Below are positions 37,468 to 45,908 of a DNA stretch of 48,153 nucleotides, piece after piece. Both the position numbers and the translations under genes were made by a program. Below the pieces are notes generated by a model, which was not told where the DNA came from, did not search any database, and saw only the letters and a program-made list of their open reading frames with translations. Within the stretch, counting starts at the first letter, position 1; every line of letters begins with the position of its first letter. The DNA comes from CAWJEL01 sp964647255 (GTDB taxonomy: Bacteria; Chloroflexota; Anaerolineae; CG2-30-64-16). Location of the stretch: positions 1-48,153 of the forward strand of contig CAZYGI010000025.1 in NCBI GenBank assembly GCA_964647255.1, read 5' to 3'.

Positions 37468-40359
37468 ATGCCACAATCCGCCTATCGCCGGCGCCGACTC
37501 GGCCGCTTGGCGCCATTTGCCATCCTGCTCGGTATCGAGCTTGCGGCCTTCTGGCCCCTGATCAGCCGCCTTACCACGGCGCTGCATGATCGCTTCGACA
37601 CCATGCTCAACACCTGGATTCTGAGCTGGCAGGCATATCAGTTGATCCGGGCGCCGCTGTCCGTCTTCGACGCGCCGATCTTCCATCCGCTGCCGGACAT
37701 GTTGGCCCTCTCGGAGATCATCTGGCCGGCCGCGCCGATGGGTGTGCCGATTTGGGCCGCCAGCGGGAACCCTCTGCTGGTGTACAACCTGACCTTCCTG
37801 GGCACGTTCTTCCTGGCAGCGTTGGGAATGTACGCCCTGGCGCTTCACGTGACGCACAACCGCTGGGCCGCGCTGCTGGCGGGCGTGTTCTACGGTTTCA
37901 GTCCCTACCAGTTCGTCCACCTGGCCCAGGTGCAGCTCCTCAGCATCGGCTGGCTGCCGCTGACGCTGCTCTATCTGGACCGGTTCTGGACTTCTGGCCG
38001 GCGTCGCGACGGGCTGCTGCTGGCCTTCTTCATTGCCGCCCAGACCCTTTCAACGTTCTACTACGGCTTCCAGGTCGTGATGGTCGTGGGGCTGTATGTG
38101 CTCCTCCGCCTGTTCAGGCAGCCGGGCCGGCCGGGGCTGCGCCGTCTCAGCCAAAGCGTTCCCTGGTTCGCGCTTGCCGCCGTGGTGATCCTGCCCTTTG
38201 CGCTGCCCTACCTGCGCGTGCGCGCGGGCCTGGGCCTGGAACGTTCCCTCACCGAAGCCGCCCAGTCCGGCGCGGCCCTGGCGGAGTTCTTCCTGCCGCG
38301 CGCCGACAACCCCGTCTACCCGGCCTGGCTGCGCGAGCTGGTCCCCGGCTCAGGCGATCTCTTTCCGGGGATCGTTTGCGGCTTGCTGGCGGTGCTGGGT
38401 TTCATCGCCTGGCGCAAGGTCCGCCGCCCCAATCTGAGCCGGCTGTACCTGGCAGCGCTGGGTCTGACGGCCTGGATCCTGGCGCTGGGCCCGCGGCTTA
38501 GGCTGAGCGACGGCAAGTCCACCCACATCACCCTGCCGTTCGCCTGGCTGTTCGAACACGTCCCGGGCATGACGGTGATCCGTGCGCCGGGCCGGTTCAG
38601 CGTAGCACTCTGCCTGGTCCTCGCGCTGCTAGTGGCGGCCGGCGCGGCCTGGCTGCTCGGCCGGCTGCGGCGTCCCACGGTGCGCGGCGGTGTCTGCGCG
38701 CTGCTGGTCGCGGCCTGCCTGGCCGAAGCCCTGGCCGGCCGCGAGCGCTTCACCGCGGCGATCATGCCGTCGCTGAATCCGGCGCCGCCGGCCTACGCCT
38801 GGCTTGCGCAGCAGGCCTCCGGCGTCCTGCTTGAGCTGCCCTTGACCTCGGAGATAGACGAGGGGCCGCCCCAGGGCGCGGGCGTGGGCCAGGATGCCTA
38901 TCAGGCCTGGCCGGACTACAACCGAATGCGCTATCAGTTCTTTGAGACGGTGCACTGGCTGCCGATCGTGGATGGCTACAGCGGGTTCAGGCCGCCGCAC
39001 CACCGCGAGTTGGGGCTGAGCCTGGCGAGCTTCCCGGACGAGCGGAGCCTCACGATGCTGCGCGGGCTGGATGTCACCTGGGTGCTGATCCACAGCCAGA
39101 TCATGGAGGCGTTCCAGCCCGGCCGCGCCGCGACGCTGCGGGCAGAACTGGAACGCATGCCAGGCATCGAGCACGTGCAAGATTTTGGCACCGAATGGCT
39201 GTACCGCGTGACGCCGGCCCGCTTGCCGGCCGTGACCGGCCGCTTCTGGAGCGCCAACGACGGCCACGCCGGCCTGATCCTCGCCAGCGCAGCCGCGAGC
39301 GAGACCGTCATCTCGCCCGACGCCACACTCGAAGTCACGGGCACGTGGACGCCCCTGGACGGCGGCCGCGCAACAACCTTCTCCCTCAAGCCGCGCCTGC
39401 CACTGATCGTCGGGGAGGCCAGCAGCGTCGCGCTCGACCTGCCCCGCCCGTCCGCCGCCGGCCGCTATCGGCTGCACCTGGCGGCTACGGGTTGGGATGT
39501 GCCGACCTATGACGCGGAGGGCGAAATCGGGGCGCGAAACGATCGGGCCGAGCTGCTGCCGATCGCCGCTGAACCAACCGCAGAGACAACCCTGGCCGAA
39601 CAGGCGCAGACCGGCGCCGTCACGCTGCGTTGGCGTCTGCTGGATCGCCCGGCGAAGGATGCCAGCGTGAGCCTGCGCCTGGTGGACGCCGGGGGTCAGG
39701 AGATCGGCCGGGACGACCGGGCGCTGGGCGGAACCTTCGATCTCGTGAAGGGCTGGCGGCCCGGCCTAGTGGTCACCACGACACACAGCATCGCGCTGCC
39801 GGCCGATGCGCTGGGCGTCTACTCGCTGCGCGCCTTCCTGTTCCGGCCGAACGATCCCACGGCCTACTACCTCCTGGCGGATGATCAGCCGGTTGAAACG
39901 CTGACGCTGCCGCTGATCATCCGGCCAGCCCAGCCAACGACGGTCAGCCTGCCGCCGGCCGCGGCGCAGGCTGCGTTCGAAGAGGGCGTCTATCTGCTGA
40001 GCAGCGCCGTTCAGCCGCCTGCGCAGCGGGGTGAGCCCTTTGTCGTCCACACCGGCTGGACGACTGCGGCCCCGTTGGCTGTTGACTATACGATCTTCGC
40101 ACACCTGGTGGATGCAGAGGGAAAAATCGTCGCGCAGCAGGATCAGCGGCCGCTAGGCGGCCGCTATCCGACGACGATCTGGACACCGGGCGAAGTGATC
40201 AACGACACGCTGACCATCGCGCTGCCGGCCCAGGCCGCGGGCCAACGGGTCTGTCTGCGAGTGGGGCTGTACAACCTGGCCGCGGCCAACCAACGGCTGG
40301 CGCGCGCGGACGGAGCGGGGGATTTCTGGAGCCCTGAGGCGTGCTGGACGCTGCCGTGA
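37468..40359 (+). CDS. large polytopic membrane protein (GT-C / YfhO-like) with extracytoplasmic C-terminal domains
   Basis: A 963-aa protein. The basic N-terminus (MPQSAYRRRRLGRL) is followed by about ten to eleven hydrophobic helices within the first 440 residues. These include an early loop with DTMLNTWILSWQ and IFHPLPDMLALSE, as in YfhO/GT-C-like membrane glycosyltransferases of Chloroflexi. The C-terminal half is soluble and probably outside the cell, with beta-sandwich-like segments (VTGTWTPLDGGRATTFSL, VVHTGWTTAAPLAVDYTIFAHLVD, RVGLYNL). The start at 37468 is chosen from the promoter position. No clear catalytic motif can be named. A role in glycan or lipid-linked sugar handling is inferred. 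Confidence 0.8.
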   Translation: MPQSAYRRRRLGRLAPFAILLGIELAAFWPLISRLTTALHDRFDTMLNTWILSWQAYQLIRAPLSVFDAPIFHPLPDMLALSEIIWPAAPMGVPIWAASGNPLLVYNLTFLGTFFLAALGMYALALHVTHNRWAALLAGVFYGFSPYQFVHLAQVQLLSIGWLPLTLLYLDRFWTSGRRRDGLLLAFFIAAQTLSTFYYGFQVVMVVGLYVLLRLFRQPGRPGLRRLSQSVPWFALAAVVILPFALPYLRVRAGLGLERSLTEAAQSGAALAEFFLPRADNPVYPAWLRELVPGSGDLFPGIVCGLLAVLGFIAWRKVRRPNLSRLYLAALGLTAWILALGPRLRLSDGKSTHITLPFAWLFEHVPGMTVIRAPGRFSVALCLVLALLVAAGAAWLLGRLRRPTVRGGVCALLVAACLAEALAGRERFTAAIMPSLNPAPPAYAWLAQQASGVLLELPLTSEIDEGPPQGAGVGQDAYQAWPDYNRMRYQFFETVHWLPIVDGYSGFRPPHHRELGLSLASFPDERSLTMLRGLDVTWVLIHSQIMEAFQPGRAATLRAELERMPGIEHVQDFGTEWLYRVTPARLPAVTGRFWSANDGHAGLILASAAASETVISPDATLEVTGTWTPLDGGRATTFSLKPRLPLIVGEASSVALDLPRPSAAGRYRLHLAATGWDVPTYDAEGEIGARNDRAELLPIAAEPTAETTLAEQAQTGAVTLRWRLLDRPAKDASVSLRLVDAGGQEIGRDDRALGGTFDLVKGWRPGLVVTTTHSIALPADALGVYSLRAFLFRPNDPTAYYLLADDQPVETLTLPLIIRPAQPTTVSLPPAAAQAAFEEGVYLLSSAVQPPAQRGEPFVVHTGWTTAAPLAVDYTIFAHLVDAEGKIVAQQDQRPLGGRYPTTIWTPGEVINDTLTIALPAQAAGQRVCLRVGLYNLAAANQRLARADGAGDFWSPEACWTLP

Positions 40360-40374
40360 CGTGAAAAGGAGAGG

Positions 40375-41283
40375 CTATAGTCCACTGGGTTTAGTCCGCG
40401 CGGCGCGCATCTCCGAACGATACGCATCGTACAGGGTGAGCAGATTGGCCTGGTGGATCTTCTGCACCAGGCCGCTGAGGGGGATGCGCGAGAGGCCGCA
40501 CTCCTCAATGGTGATGTCGGTGATGCCGGTGCGGGGCACACCGCGCGCAATCCGCTCGCGCACCAGCCGGTCAACCTTCTGCAAATACGCGATGTTGGCG
40601 TCCAGCGTTTCTTCGATCTCGCCGCGCAGCAGCACCTCGCCGTGGCCCTGAACCAGATTCTCCAGGCTCTTCGTTTTGATCGCCTGCAGCGACTTGATCA
40701 TGTCATCCAGGTCGCCGCCGACCACGTACGGGCACGGCATCACCGTGTCGCTCGCACACATCAGCCGGTCTTCAACCACGTAGACTGTGATCAGATCGCG
40801 GGTATGCCCCGGCGAGTAGTTGAGCTCGATGGTCTTGCCCCCCAGCCGCAACGTCATCGCCTCGTTGAAGAGCAGCTCCGGGTAGCGGATCTTGACATCG
40901 GCCAACTGCGGCGTCTGGAGCTTGGCTTGCGCCAGGCCGGCCTCGGCCTGCTTCTCCATCAAACGGCGGCACTGATAATGCGCCACCACCACCGCCTCCG
41001 GGAACAAATACGTCCCGTAGATGTGATCGGCATGCGAGTGCGTGTTGATCACGTAGCTGATCCGCGTTCTGCGCTGCGCCACAAACTGAACGATGTGGCG
41101 GGTCTCCTGCGGAAACGGCAGCGTGTCCACCAGAATCGCGCCCTCATCGGTGAACACCACCGTCGCAGTCACCTCAGCATATAGACCGCTGGTGAACACA
41201 TAGACGCCGTCGGAGATTCGATCACGTTTCATCTGAATCCAATACGCCTGCCTGAGTATCGGGGGCCGGGCCGCGCGATCCAT
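40375..41283 (-). CDS. MBL-fold metallo-hydrolase
   Basis: A 302-aa metallo-beta-lactamase-fold hydrolase. The zinc motif HSHADH is in YVINTHSHADHIYGTYLF, the second His is in YSPGHTRDLITVYV, and the bridging Asp is in MCASDTVMPCPYV. LVQGHGEVL supplies the third site, so all canonical ligands are present. The C-terminal 80 residues are helical. GGAG lies 8 nt before the ATG at 41283; an ATG 17 codons later (41232) begins exactly at the domain and is an alternative. A promoter lies at 41318-41347. It resembles the broad 'beta-lactamase-like/glyoxalase II-like' group; the substrate is unknown. Confidence 0.87.
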   Translation of the reverse strand: MDRAARPPILRQAYWIQMKRDRISDGVYVFTSGLYAEVTATVVFTDEGAILVDTLPFPQETRHIVQFVAQRRTRISYVINTHSHADHIYGTYLFPEAVVVAHYQCRRLMEKQAEAGLAQAKLQTPQLADVKIRYPELLFNEAMTLRLGGKTIELNYSPGHTRDLITVYVVEDRLMCASDTVMPCPYVVGGDLDDMIKSLQAIKTKSLENLVQGHGEVLLRGEIEETLDANIAYLQKVDRLVRERIARGVPRTGITDITIEECGLSRIPLSGLVQKIHQANLLTLYDAYRSEMRAARTKPSGL

Positions 41284-41317
41284 CGCGCCCGCTCCACCGG
41301 GCCGGAAGACCTCGCCA

Positions 41318-41347
41318 AGAATAGCACACGCAAACAGGCGATGTCAA
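41318..41347 (-). promoter_or_regulatory. sigma70 promoter of the MBL-fold gene
   Basis: Minus strand TTGACA (41342-41347), 18 bp, TATTCT (41318-41323) with TGC just before it (extended -10). Confidence 0.75.
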
Positions 41348-41377
41348 GGGATTTTTGAAACGAGATTCGATCAGAAC

Positions 41378-41415
41378 AAAAAGACCACCGGAAAGTGATG
41401 CCCGGTGGTCTTTTT
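41378..41415. terminator. bidirectional Rho-independent terminator
   Basis: AAAAAGACCACCGG (41378-41391) and CCGGTGGTCTTTTT (41402-41415) form a 9-bp GC-rich stem flanked by A5 and T5 tracts, so it can terminate in either direction. It lies just upstream of the MBL promoter and so insulates that gene from transcription coming from aspS. Confidence 0.85.
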
Positions 41416-41697
41416 ATGATCAAGAGTCCCCGCTGTGCCGTGTGCTCGATTGTTTTGAACCTGCTTGCGCAGGTGGGGACTTTGTCGCCCAGTCATGCCT
41501 TACCAAAACAACCGCCGCTTTCGCCAGCAGTTGCGGCTATCGCAGTTCCAAACGAGATGTCCAGCCCCCGAGTTGTAACTGTTGGCTCAAAACGCTTCAT
41601 GAACATCACGAGCACGGCAGGGGTCTTACAAGCCAGATGTTAGCACAACTCCGCGCAGGGCGCAAACTTTCATTTGCGCCCCTGACAGGGTTTCAGA
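41416..41697. other. gene-free spacer with nested inverted repeats
   Basis: I see no credible gene here. It holds AGTCCCC/GGGGACT (41426-41431 with 41475-41480) enclosing a perfect ACCTGC-TTGC-GCAGGT hairpin (41459-41474). It also holds a 9-bp hairpin GGGCGCAAA/TTTGCGCCC (41658-41666 with 41673-41681) just downstream of the aspS stop. The latter lacks a T-tract but may mark the aspS 3' end. Confidence 0.5.
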
Positions 41698-43461
41698 TCA
41701 AGGCACGATCTGCAGATGGAGCTCGCGTAACTGGGCCGCGGAGATTTCCGACGGCGAACGGAACATCAAATCGGTGGCCGAGGCGGTCTTCGGGAAGGCA
41801 ATCACGTCCCGGATGCTCGGCGTACCGGCCAGGATCGCAACGGTGCGATCAATCCCGGTGGCGAGGCCGCCGTGCGGAGGTGCGCCGTATTCGAACGCCT
41901 CCATCAGGTGGCCGAATTTCTCCTCCGCCTCCTCCGGGCCGATGCCCAGGGCGCGGAACATCGCCTGCTGCCGGTCGCGGCGGTGGATCCTGATGCTGCC
42001 GCCGCCGACCTCCCAGCCGTCCATCACCAGATCATACGCCTTGGCGCGCACCTTGCCCGGGTCGCTCTCTAACATATCCCAGTCCTCGTCCATCGCCGAG
42101 GTGAAGGGGTGGTGCATGGCGGACCAACGCTGCTCCTCCTCGCTCCACTCCAGCAGGGGGAACTCCACGACCCAACAGAGTGCGTGCACATCGCGGCGGA
42201 TGAGGCCCAGTTGGCCGCCCAGGAGCACGCGCAGCTCGCCCAGGCTGCGCGCCACCGTGCCAGGTTTGGCGTCGGCGACGATCAGCACCAGGTCGCCGAC
42301 CTTCGCGCCGGTCTGCCGGGCAATCGCGGCCAGGTCGCTCTCGCTCAAGAACTTGGCAGCGGATGACTTCGGGCCGTCCTCGCGGTAGGCAATCGTCACC
42401 AGCCCTTTGGCACCGAAACGTTTGGCATGATCGGCCAGGTCATCGAGCTGCTTACGGCTGAAGCTCGCCGCGCCGGGCGCCGCGATCGCCTTCACCTGCC
42501 CGCCGGCCGCGATCGCGGCGGAGAACACTCCGAACGCACTGTCCTTGACCAGGTCACCGAGATCGGCAAACTCCATCCCGAAGCGCAGATCAGGCTTGTC
42601 CGAGCCGTACTTTGCCATCGCCTCGGTATAGGTCAGCACGGGGAACGGCTTTTGCATGATCGGCTTGCTGCCGAGCGTCTCGATGATCTCCGTGTAGAGC
42701 GGTTCGATGATCCCCATGATATCGGCGCGGTCAATGAAGGACATCTCCACGTCAAGCTGGGTGAATTCAGGCTGGCGATCAGCGCGCAGGTCTTCGTCCC
42801 GGAAGCAGCGAGCGATCTGGAAGTACCGCTCGAAACCGGCGACCATCAACAGTTGCTTGAGCTGCTGCGGCGACTGCGGCAGGGCATAAAACTCGCCGGG
42901 ATGCACGCGGCTCGGCACAACGTAGTCCCGCGCGCCTTCCGGCGTCGTCTTGATCAGCATCGGCGTCTCGATCTCCATGAAGCCGTGGCGATCCATGTAA
43001 TCACGGATGAGCTTCACGGTGTGGTGCCGCAGGATGATGTTCTGCTGCACGGCGGGCCGGCGCAGGTCGAGATACCGGTACTTGAGGCGCAGCGCCTCGT
43101 CCACGTCCGCATCTTCATTGATATAAAACGGCGTGGTGCGCGCCGGGTTCAAGATCTGGGCGGCCACGGCCACGACCTCGATCTCACCGGTGGGCAGGTT
43201 GGCATTCTCCAGCCCGGCGGGCCGGGCGCGCACCAGACCGGTCACCTGGATGACGTACTCGTTGCGCGCGGCATTCAGGGCCTCGTGTGCGGCGGGGGCC
43301 GCCTGCGCGTCACACGTGACCTGGACCAGGCCGGAACGATCGCGCAGATCAATAAAAACCAAGGCGCCATGATCGCGGCGGCGGTGCACCCAGCCCGCCA
43401 ACGTGACTGTCTGTCCGGCATGCGACAGGCGCAGATCCCCACAATTGATAGATTTCAGCAT
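41698..43461 (-). CDS. aspS: aspartate-tRNA ligase
   Basis: A 587-aa class IIb aminoacyl-tRNA synthetase of the bacterial type. It has an N-terminal OB-fold anticodon-binding domain (VTLAGWVHRRRDHGALVFIDLRDRSG), motif 1 around RDYMDRHGFMEIETPMLIKTTPEGARDY, and the flipping loop / motif 2 region FQIARCFRDEDLRADRQPEFTQLD. A GAD insertion domain occupies about residues 290-410, and motif 3 is GLATGIDRTVAILAG. The length is normal for the bacterial enzyme. Whether it is discriminating (Asp only) or also charges tRNA-Asn depends on residues I cannot assign confidently. GGGAGAAAACCT precedes the ATG, and a promoter lies at 43492-43520. Confidence 0.97.
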   Translation of the reverse strand: MLKSINCGDLRLSHAGQTVTLAGWVHRRRDHGALVFIDLRDRSGLVQVTCDAQAAPAAHEALNAARNEYVIQVTGLVRARPAGLENANLPTGEIEVVAVAAQILNPARTTPFYINEDADVDEALRLKYRYLDLRRPAVQQNIILRHHTVKLIRDYMDRHGFMEIETPMLIKTTPEGARDYVVPSRVHPGEFYALPQSPQQLKQLLMVAGFERYFQIARCFRDEDLRADRQPEFTQLDVEMSFIDRADIMGIIEPLYTEIIETLGSKPIMQKPFPVLTYTEAMAKYGSDKPDLRFGMEFADLGDLVKDSAFGVFSAAIAAGGQVKAIAAPGAASFSRKQLDDLADHAKRFGAKGLVTIAYREDGPKSSAAKFLSESDLAAIARQTGAKVGDLVLIVADAKPGTVARSLGELRVLLGGQLGLIRRDVHALCWVVEFPLLEWSEEEQRWSAMHHPFTSAMDEDWDMLESDPGKVRAKAYDLVMDGWEVGGGSIRIHRRDRQQAMFRALGIGPEEAEEKFGHLMEAFEYGAPPHGGLATGIDRTVAILAGTPSIRDVIAFPKTASATDLMFRSPSEISAAQLRELHLQIVP

Positions 43462-43491
43462 AGGTTTTCTCCCAAAGCGAATATGCCGGCC

Positions 43492-43520
43492 ATTATACCG
43501 CCCTTACCGGCGAACGCCAA
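43492..43520 (-). promoter_or_regulatory. sigma70 promoter of aspS
   Basis: Minus strand TTGGCG (43515-43520), 17 bp, TATAAT (43492-43497), with a 30-nt leader. The same TTGGCG-17/18-TATAAT pattern drives tlyA and the glycan operon. Confidence 0.82.
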
Positions 43521-43586
43521 GCAGCCGGCGCCTGCCCAATCGCTTGCGCAGCCACTCTCCCCGCCTTTCGCCGCAAACGTGAAAGG

Positions 43587-43595
43587 TGTTATAAT
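43587..43595 (+). promoter_or_regulatory. extended -10 promoter of the epimerase gene
   Basis: TGTTATAAT (43587-43595) is a consensus extended -10, 38 bp before the ATG. The -35 region (TTCGCC) is weak. Confidence 0.65.
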
Positions 43596-43633
43596 CGGCC
43601 CACTTCACAAATCGGATGGCAGGAGACCGACGG

Positions 43634-44617
43634 ATGCGTTGTTTGGTGACGGGGGGCGCCGGTTTTATCGGCACTGCGCTGGCGAATTATCTGGTCCATG
43701 CGGGACATCACGTACGCGTGCTGGACGATCTGAGCGCAGGCGATCCCGGCGGGCTGCACCCCGATGTGATTTTCACGCGCGGCGACGTGCGCGACCGGCC
43801 GAAGCTGTGGACGCTGCTGCAACGGGTGGATTGTGTATTTCATCTCGCCGCGCGCGTCTCCGTGCCCGAGTCGGTGCTGTATCCGCGCGAGTACAACGAT
43901 GTCAACGTGGGCGGCACGGTCAGCCTGGCAGAAGCGATCCGCGACGCGGGGGTGCGGCGGATCGTGTTCGCATCGTCTGCGACCGTGTACGGCCCGCAGC
44001 CGCGCCAGCCGGTCAGCGAGTCGGCCTGGCCCTACCCGCAGGTGCCCTACGCCGTCAGCAAGCTCGCAGCCGAGCACTACCTCTTCGCATTGGGCGCATT
44101 GAACGGCATCGAGACCGTCAGCCTGCGTATCTTCAACGCCTACGGCCCCGGCCAGCGCATCCCGCCCGCGCATGCGCCGGTTGTGCCGCACTTCGTCAAG
44201 AACGTGCTCAGCGGCGCATCCGTCGTGGTGCACGGCGACGGCAGCCAGACCCGTGACTTTGTCTTCATAGATGATGTGGTCGAGGCGCTGGCCGCGGCCG
44301 CCACGGCCTCCGATGTAAACCGGTGCGTTATCAACGTGGGCTCCGGCCAGGAGACAAGCATCCACAAGCTGCTTGCGACCCTGGGCGAGGTGACGCAGGG
44401 CCAGCCTGAAGTGATCTACAATCCCCAGGAGAGCGGCGGCATCGCCCGGCTGGTTGCGGACTTAAGCGCTGCGCGCAAACTGCTCGCCTACGAGCCAAAG
44501 GTGTCGCTGCGGGAAGGCCTTGAGCGCCTCTTGGCTGAGGACCCGCGCTTCGCCCGCCACCCGATCACCGTATCAAGCGAAGAATCCCGGAAGGCCGGCC
44601 GGCTGGCTGCGAAATAG
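43634..44617 (+). CDS. NAD-dependent nucleotide-sugar epimerase (GalE-like)
   Basis: A 327-aa extended short-chain dehydrogenase of the UDP-glucose 4-epimerase branch. It has the NAD loop VTGGAGFIG at the N-terminus, HLAARVSVPESV, the catalytic SSATVYG and Y-x-x-x-K in YAVSKLAAEHYLF, the substrate-loop RIFNAYGPGQ, and the DGSQTRDFVFIDDVVEA stretch typical of GalE/WbpP-like enzymes. GGAG lies 9 nt before the ATG. The last 25 residues are a non-conserved basic extension. It probably supplies an epimerised UDP-sugar for glycan synthesis; the exact sugar is undetermined. Confidence 0.9.
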   Translation: MRCLVTGGAGFIGTALANYLVHAGHHVRVLDDLSAGDPGGLHPDVIFTRGDVRDRPKLWTLLQRVDCVFHLAARVSVPESVLYPREYNDVNVGGTVSLAEAIRDAGVRRIVFASSATVYGPQPRQPVSESAWPYPQVPYAVSKLAAEHYLFALGALNGIETVSLRIFNAYGPGQRIPPAHAPVVPHFVKNVLSGASVVVHGDGSQTRDFVFIDDVVEALAAAATASDVNRCVINVGSGQETSIHKLLATLGEVTQGQPEVIYNPQESGGIARLVADLSAARKLLAYEPKVSLREGLERLLAEDPRFARHPITVSSEESRKAGRLAAK

Positions 44618-44633
44618 CGGCCCGCTCAACAAA

Positions 44634-44665
44634 AGAAGCTGGATCCTCGCAAGGATCCAGCTTCT
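44634..44665 (-). terminator. terminator of the LysM/L,D-transpeptidase gene
   Basis: A 14-bp perfect stem (44634-44647 with 44652-44665, core AGCTGGATCC) with a 4-nt loop. On the minus strand it is followed by TTTGTTG, so it fits Rho-independent termination for the minus-strand gene ending at 44683. It may also stop plus-strand transcription from the epimerase gene. Confidence 0.75.
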
Positions 44666-44682
44666 AACTTCCAGCATCCAGC

Positions 44683-45675
44683 TTACCAGTGCGTGACCAC
44701 CTCGGTGCCGAGCGGCGCCCAATTGAACAACCACGCCGCATCGCTCGTCCGCATGTTGATGCATCCGTGGCTCATCGGCTGCCCGAAATTGTTGTGCCAG
44801 TAGGTGCCATGGATGCCGTACCCCTGATAGAAGTACATCGTATACGGCACGTTGGGCAGGTCATAGCCCGGCCCGGTCATGCGCGTCGAAACCAGCTTGA
44901 TGTAGATGGCGAAACGCCCGATCACCGTCGGCGTATCCGGCAGCCCGCCGCTGATCAACGTGCTGAAGACCGGGGTGTCGCCCACGAAGGCGGTCAAGGT
45001 CTGAGCACTCAGATCCACATCAATCCACTTCTCCCCGCCTGCGGTCGGCGCCGGTTGGCTGGGCGCCGTCGTCGTGGCCGCGGTGGTCGTGGCAGTGGTC
45101 GCGGACGCAGCCACGCCGGTCACCTGCAACCGCTGGCCCACCCAGATAAAATTCGGGTCCGCGATGCCGTTCTTGGCTGCCAGGCCGGAGATGGAGACGC
45201 CGAAGGTGGCAGCGATCTTCGCCAGGGTGTCGCCGCGCTGCACGATGTAGACGCCGTCGGTCGTTTTCGGCGCCGCTGCCGTCGGCGCCGGGGTGGGCGC
45301 CGCTGGCGTCGGGACTGGCGTCGGGGCTGCCGGCGTGGGCGCTGCCGGCGCGGCAGTTGGCGCACCGGGCTGCGGTGTTGCCGGCGTGCTGACCGGGATC
45401 GTCAGCCGCTGGCCGATATAGATGAAGTTGGGATTTGCGATGCCATTGACCCGGACCAACGCCGCGACCGAGACGCCATAGCGGGCGGCAATAATGTTAA
45501 GGGTGTCGCCGGCACGCACAACGTAGATGACCGCATCCTCGACAGGTGCGGCGGTGGCTCGCGGCGCCACGAATGCACCGCAGGCGATCGTGAGCAGGAT
45601 GGCAAAGGTCACAAAAACGAGGCGCGCAGCAATGCTGACACGCCGTCGGGACAAAACCTGAGTGCTGTGAGACAT
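44683..45675 (-). CDS. LysM-domain L,D-transpeptidase (YkuD)
   Basis: A 330-aa exported peptidoglycan enzyme. A signal sequence occupies residues 1-43 (ARLVFVTFAILLTIAC...RATA). Two LysM domains (about 49-94, YVVRAGDTLNIIAARYGVS; about 142-186, YIVQRGDTLAKIAATFGVS) bind the glycan strand and are separated by a long Ala/Pro/Thr linker. The YkuD domain (about 213-330) carries the catalytic HGTYW and SHGCINM motif with its Cys. It makes 3-3 cross-links or attaches proteins to the wall. GGGAGGG lies about 7 nt before the ATG. A consensus promoter lies at 45771-45799 and a terminator follows the stop. Confidence 0.95.
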   Translation of the reverse strand: MSHSTQVLSRRRVSIAARLVFVTFAILLTIACGAFVAPRATAAPVEDAVIYVVRAGDTLNIIAARYGVSVAALVRVNGIANPNFIYIGQRLTIPVSTPATPQPGAPTAAPAAPTPAAPTPVPTPAAPTPAPTAAAPKTTDGVYIVQRGDTLAKIAATFGVSISGLAAKNGIADPNFIWVGQRLQVTGVAASATTATTTAATTTAPSQPAPTAGGEKWIDVDLSAQTLTAFVGDTPVFSTLISGGLPDTPTVIGRFAIYIKLVSTRMTGPGYDLPNVPYTMYFYQGYGIHGTYWHNNFGQPMSHGCINMRTSDAAWLFNWAPLGTEVVTHW

Positions 45676-45770
45676 AGTGAAGCCCTCCCGGAAACCGATT
45701 CTAATCCGTCAATCCTCCCCAACTGAGACTCAAGCGTGCGCGCGCTGTTTGAACAGAAAATGTTAATATA

Positions 45771-45799
45771 ATTATACCGTACTCGCGCGCATCTGTCAA
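45771..45799 (-). promoter_or_regulatory. consensus sigma70 promoter of the L,D-transpeptidase gene
   Basis: Minus strand TTGACA (45794-45799), 17 bp, TATAAT (45771-45776): both hexamers are perfect. The leader is about 90 nt and AT-rich near the start. Confidence 0.88.
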
Positions 45800-45836
45800 C
45801 CGACGCGCATGCCACTCAGGCAGATTGCTGCGACCT

Positions 45837-45864
45837 TTGCCAGCAACGAAGAGTATGCTATAAT
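45837..45864 (+). promoter_or_regulatory. sigma70 promoter of the cytochrome c maturation cluster
   Basis: TTGCCA (45837-45842), 16 bp, TATAAT (45859-45864) preceded by TGC (extended -10). It is divergent from the L,D-transpeptidase promoter. Confidence 0.8.
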
Positions 45865-45908
45865 CTGCCCTTCGACGCCGAGGAGCAACAGAGTGAGGTT
45901 TTGATTTG

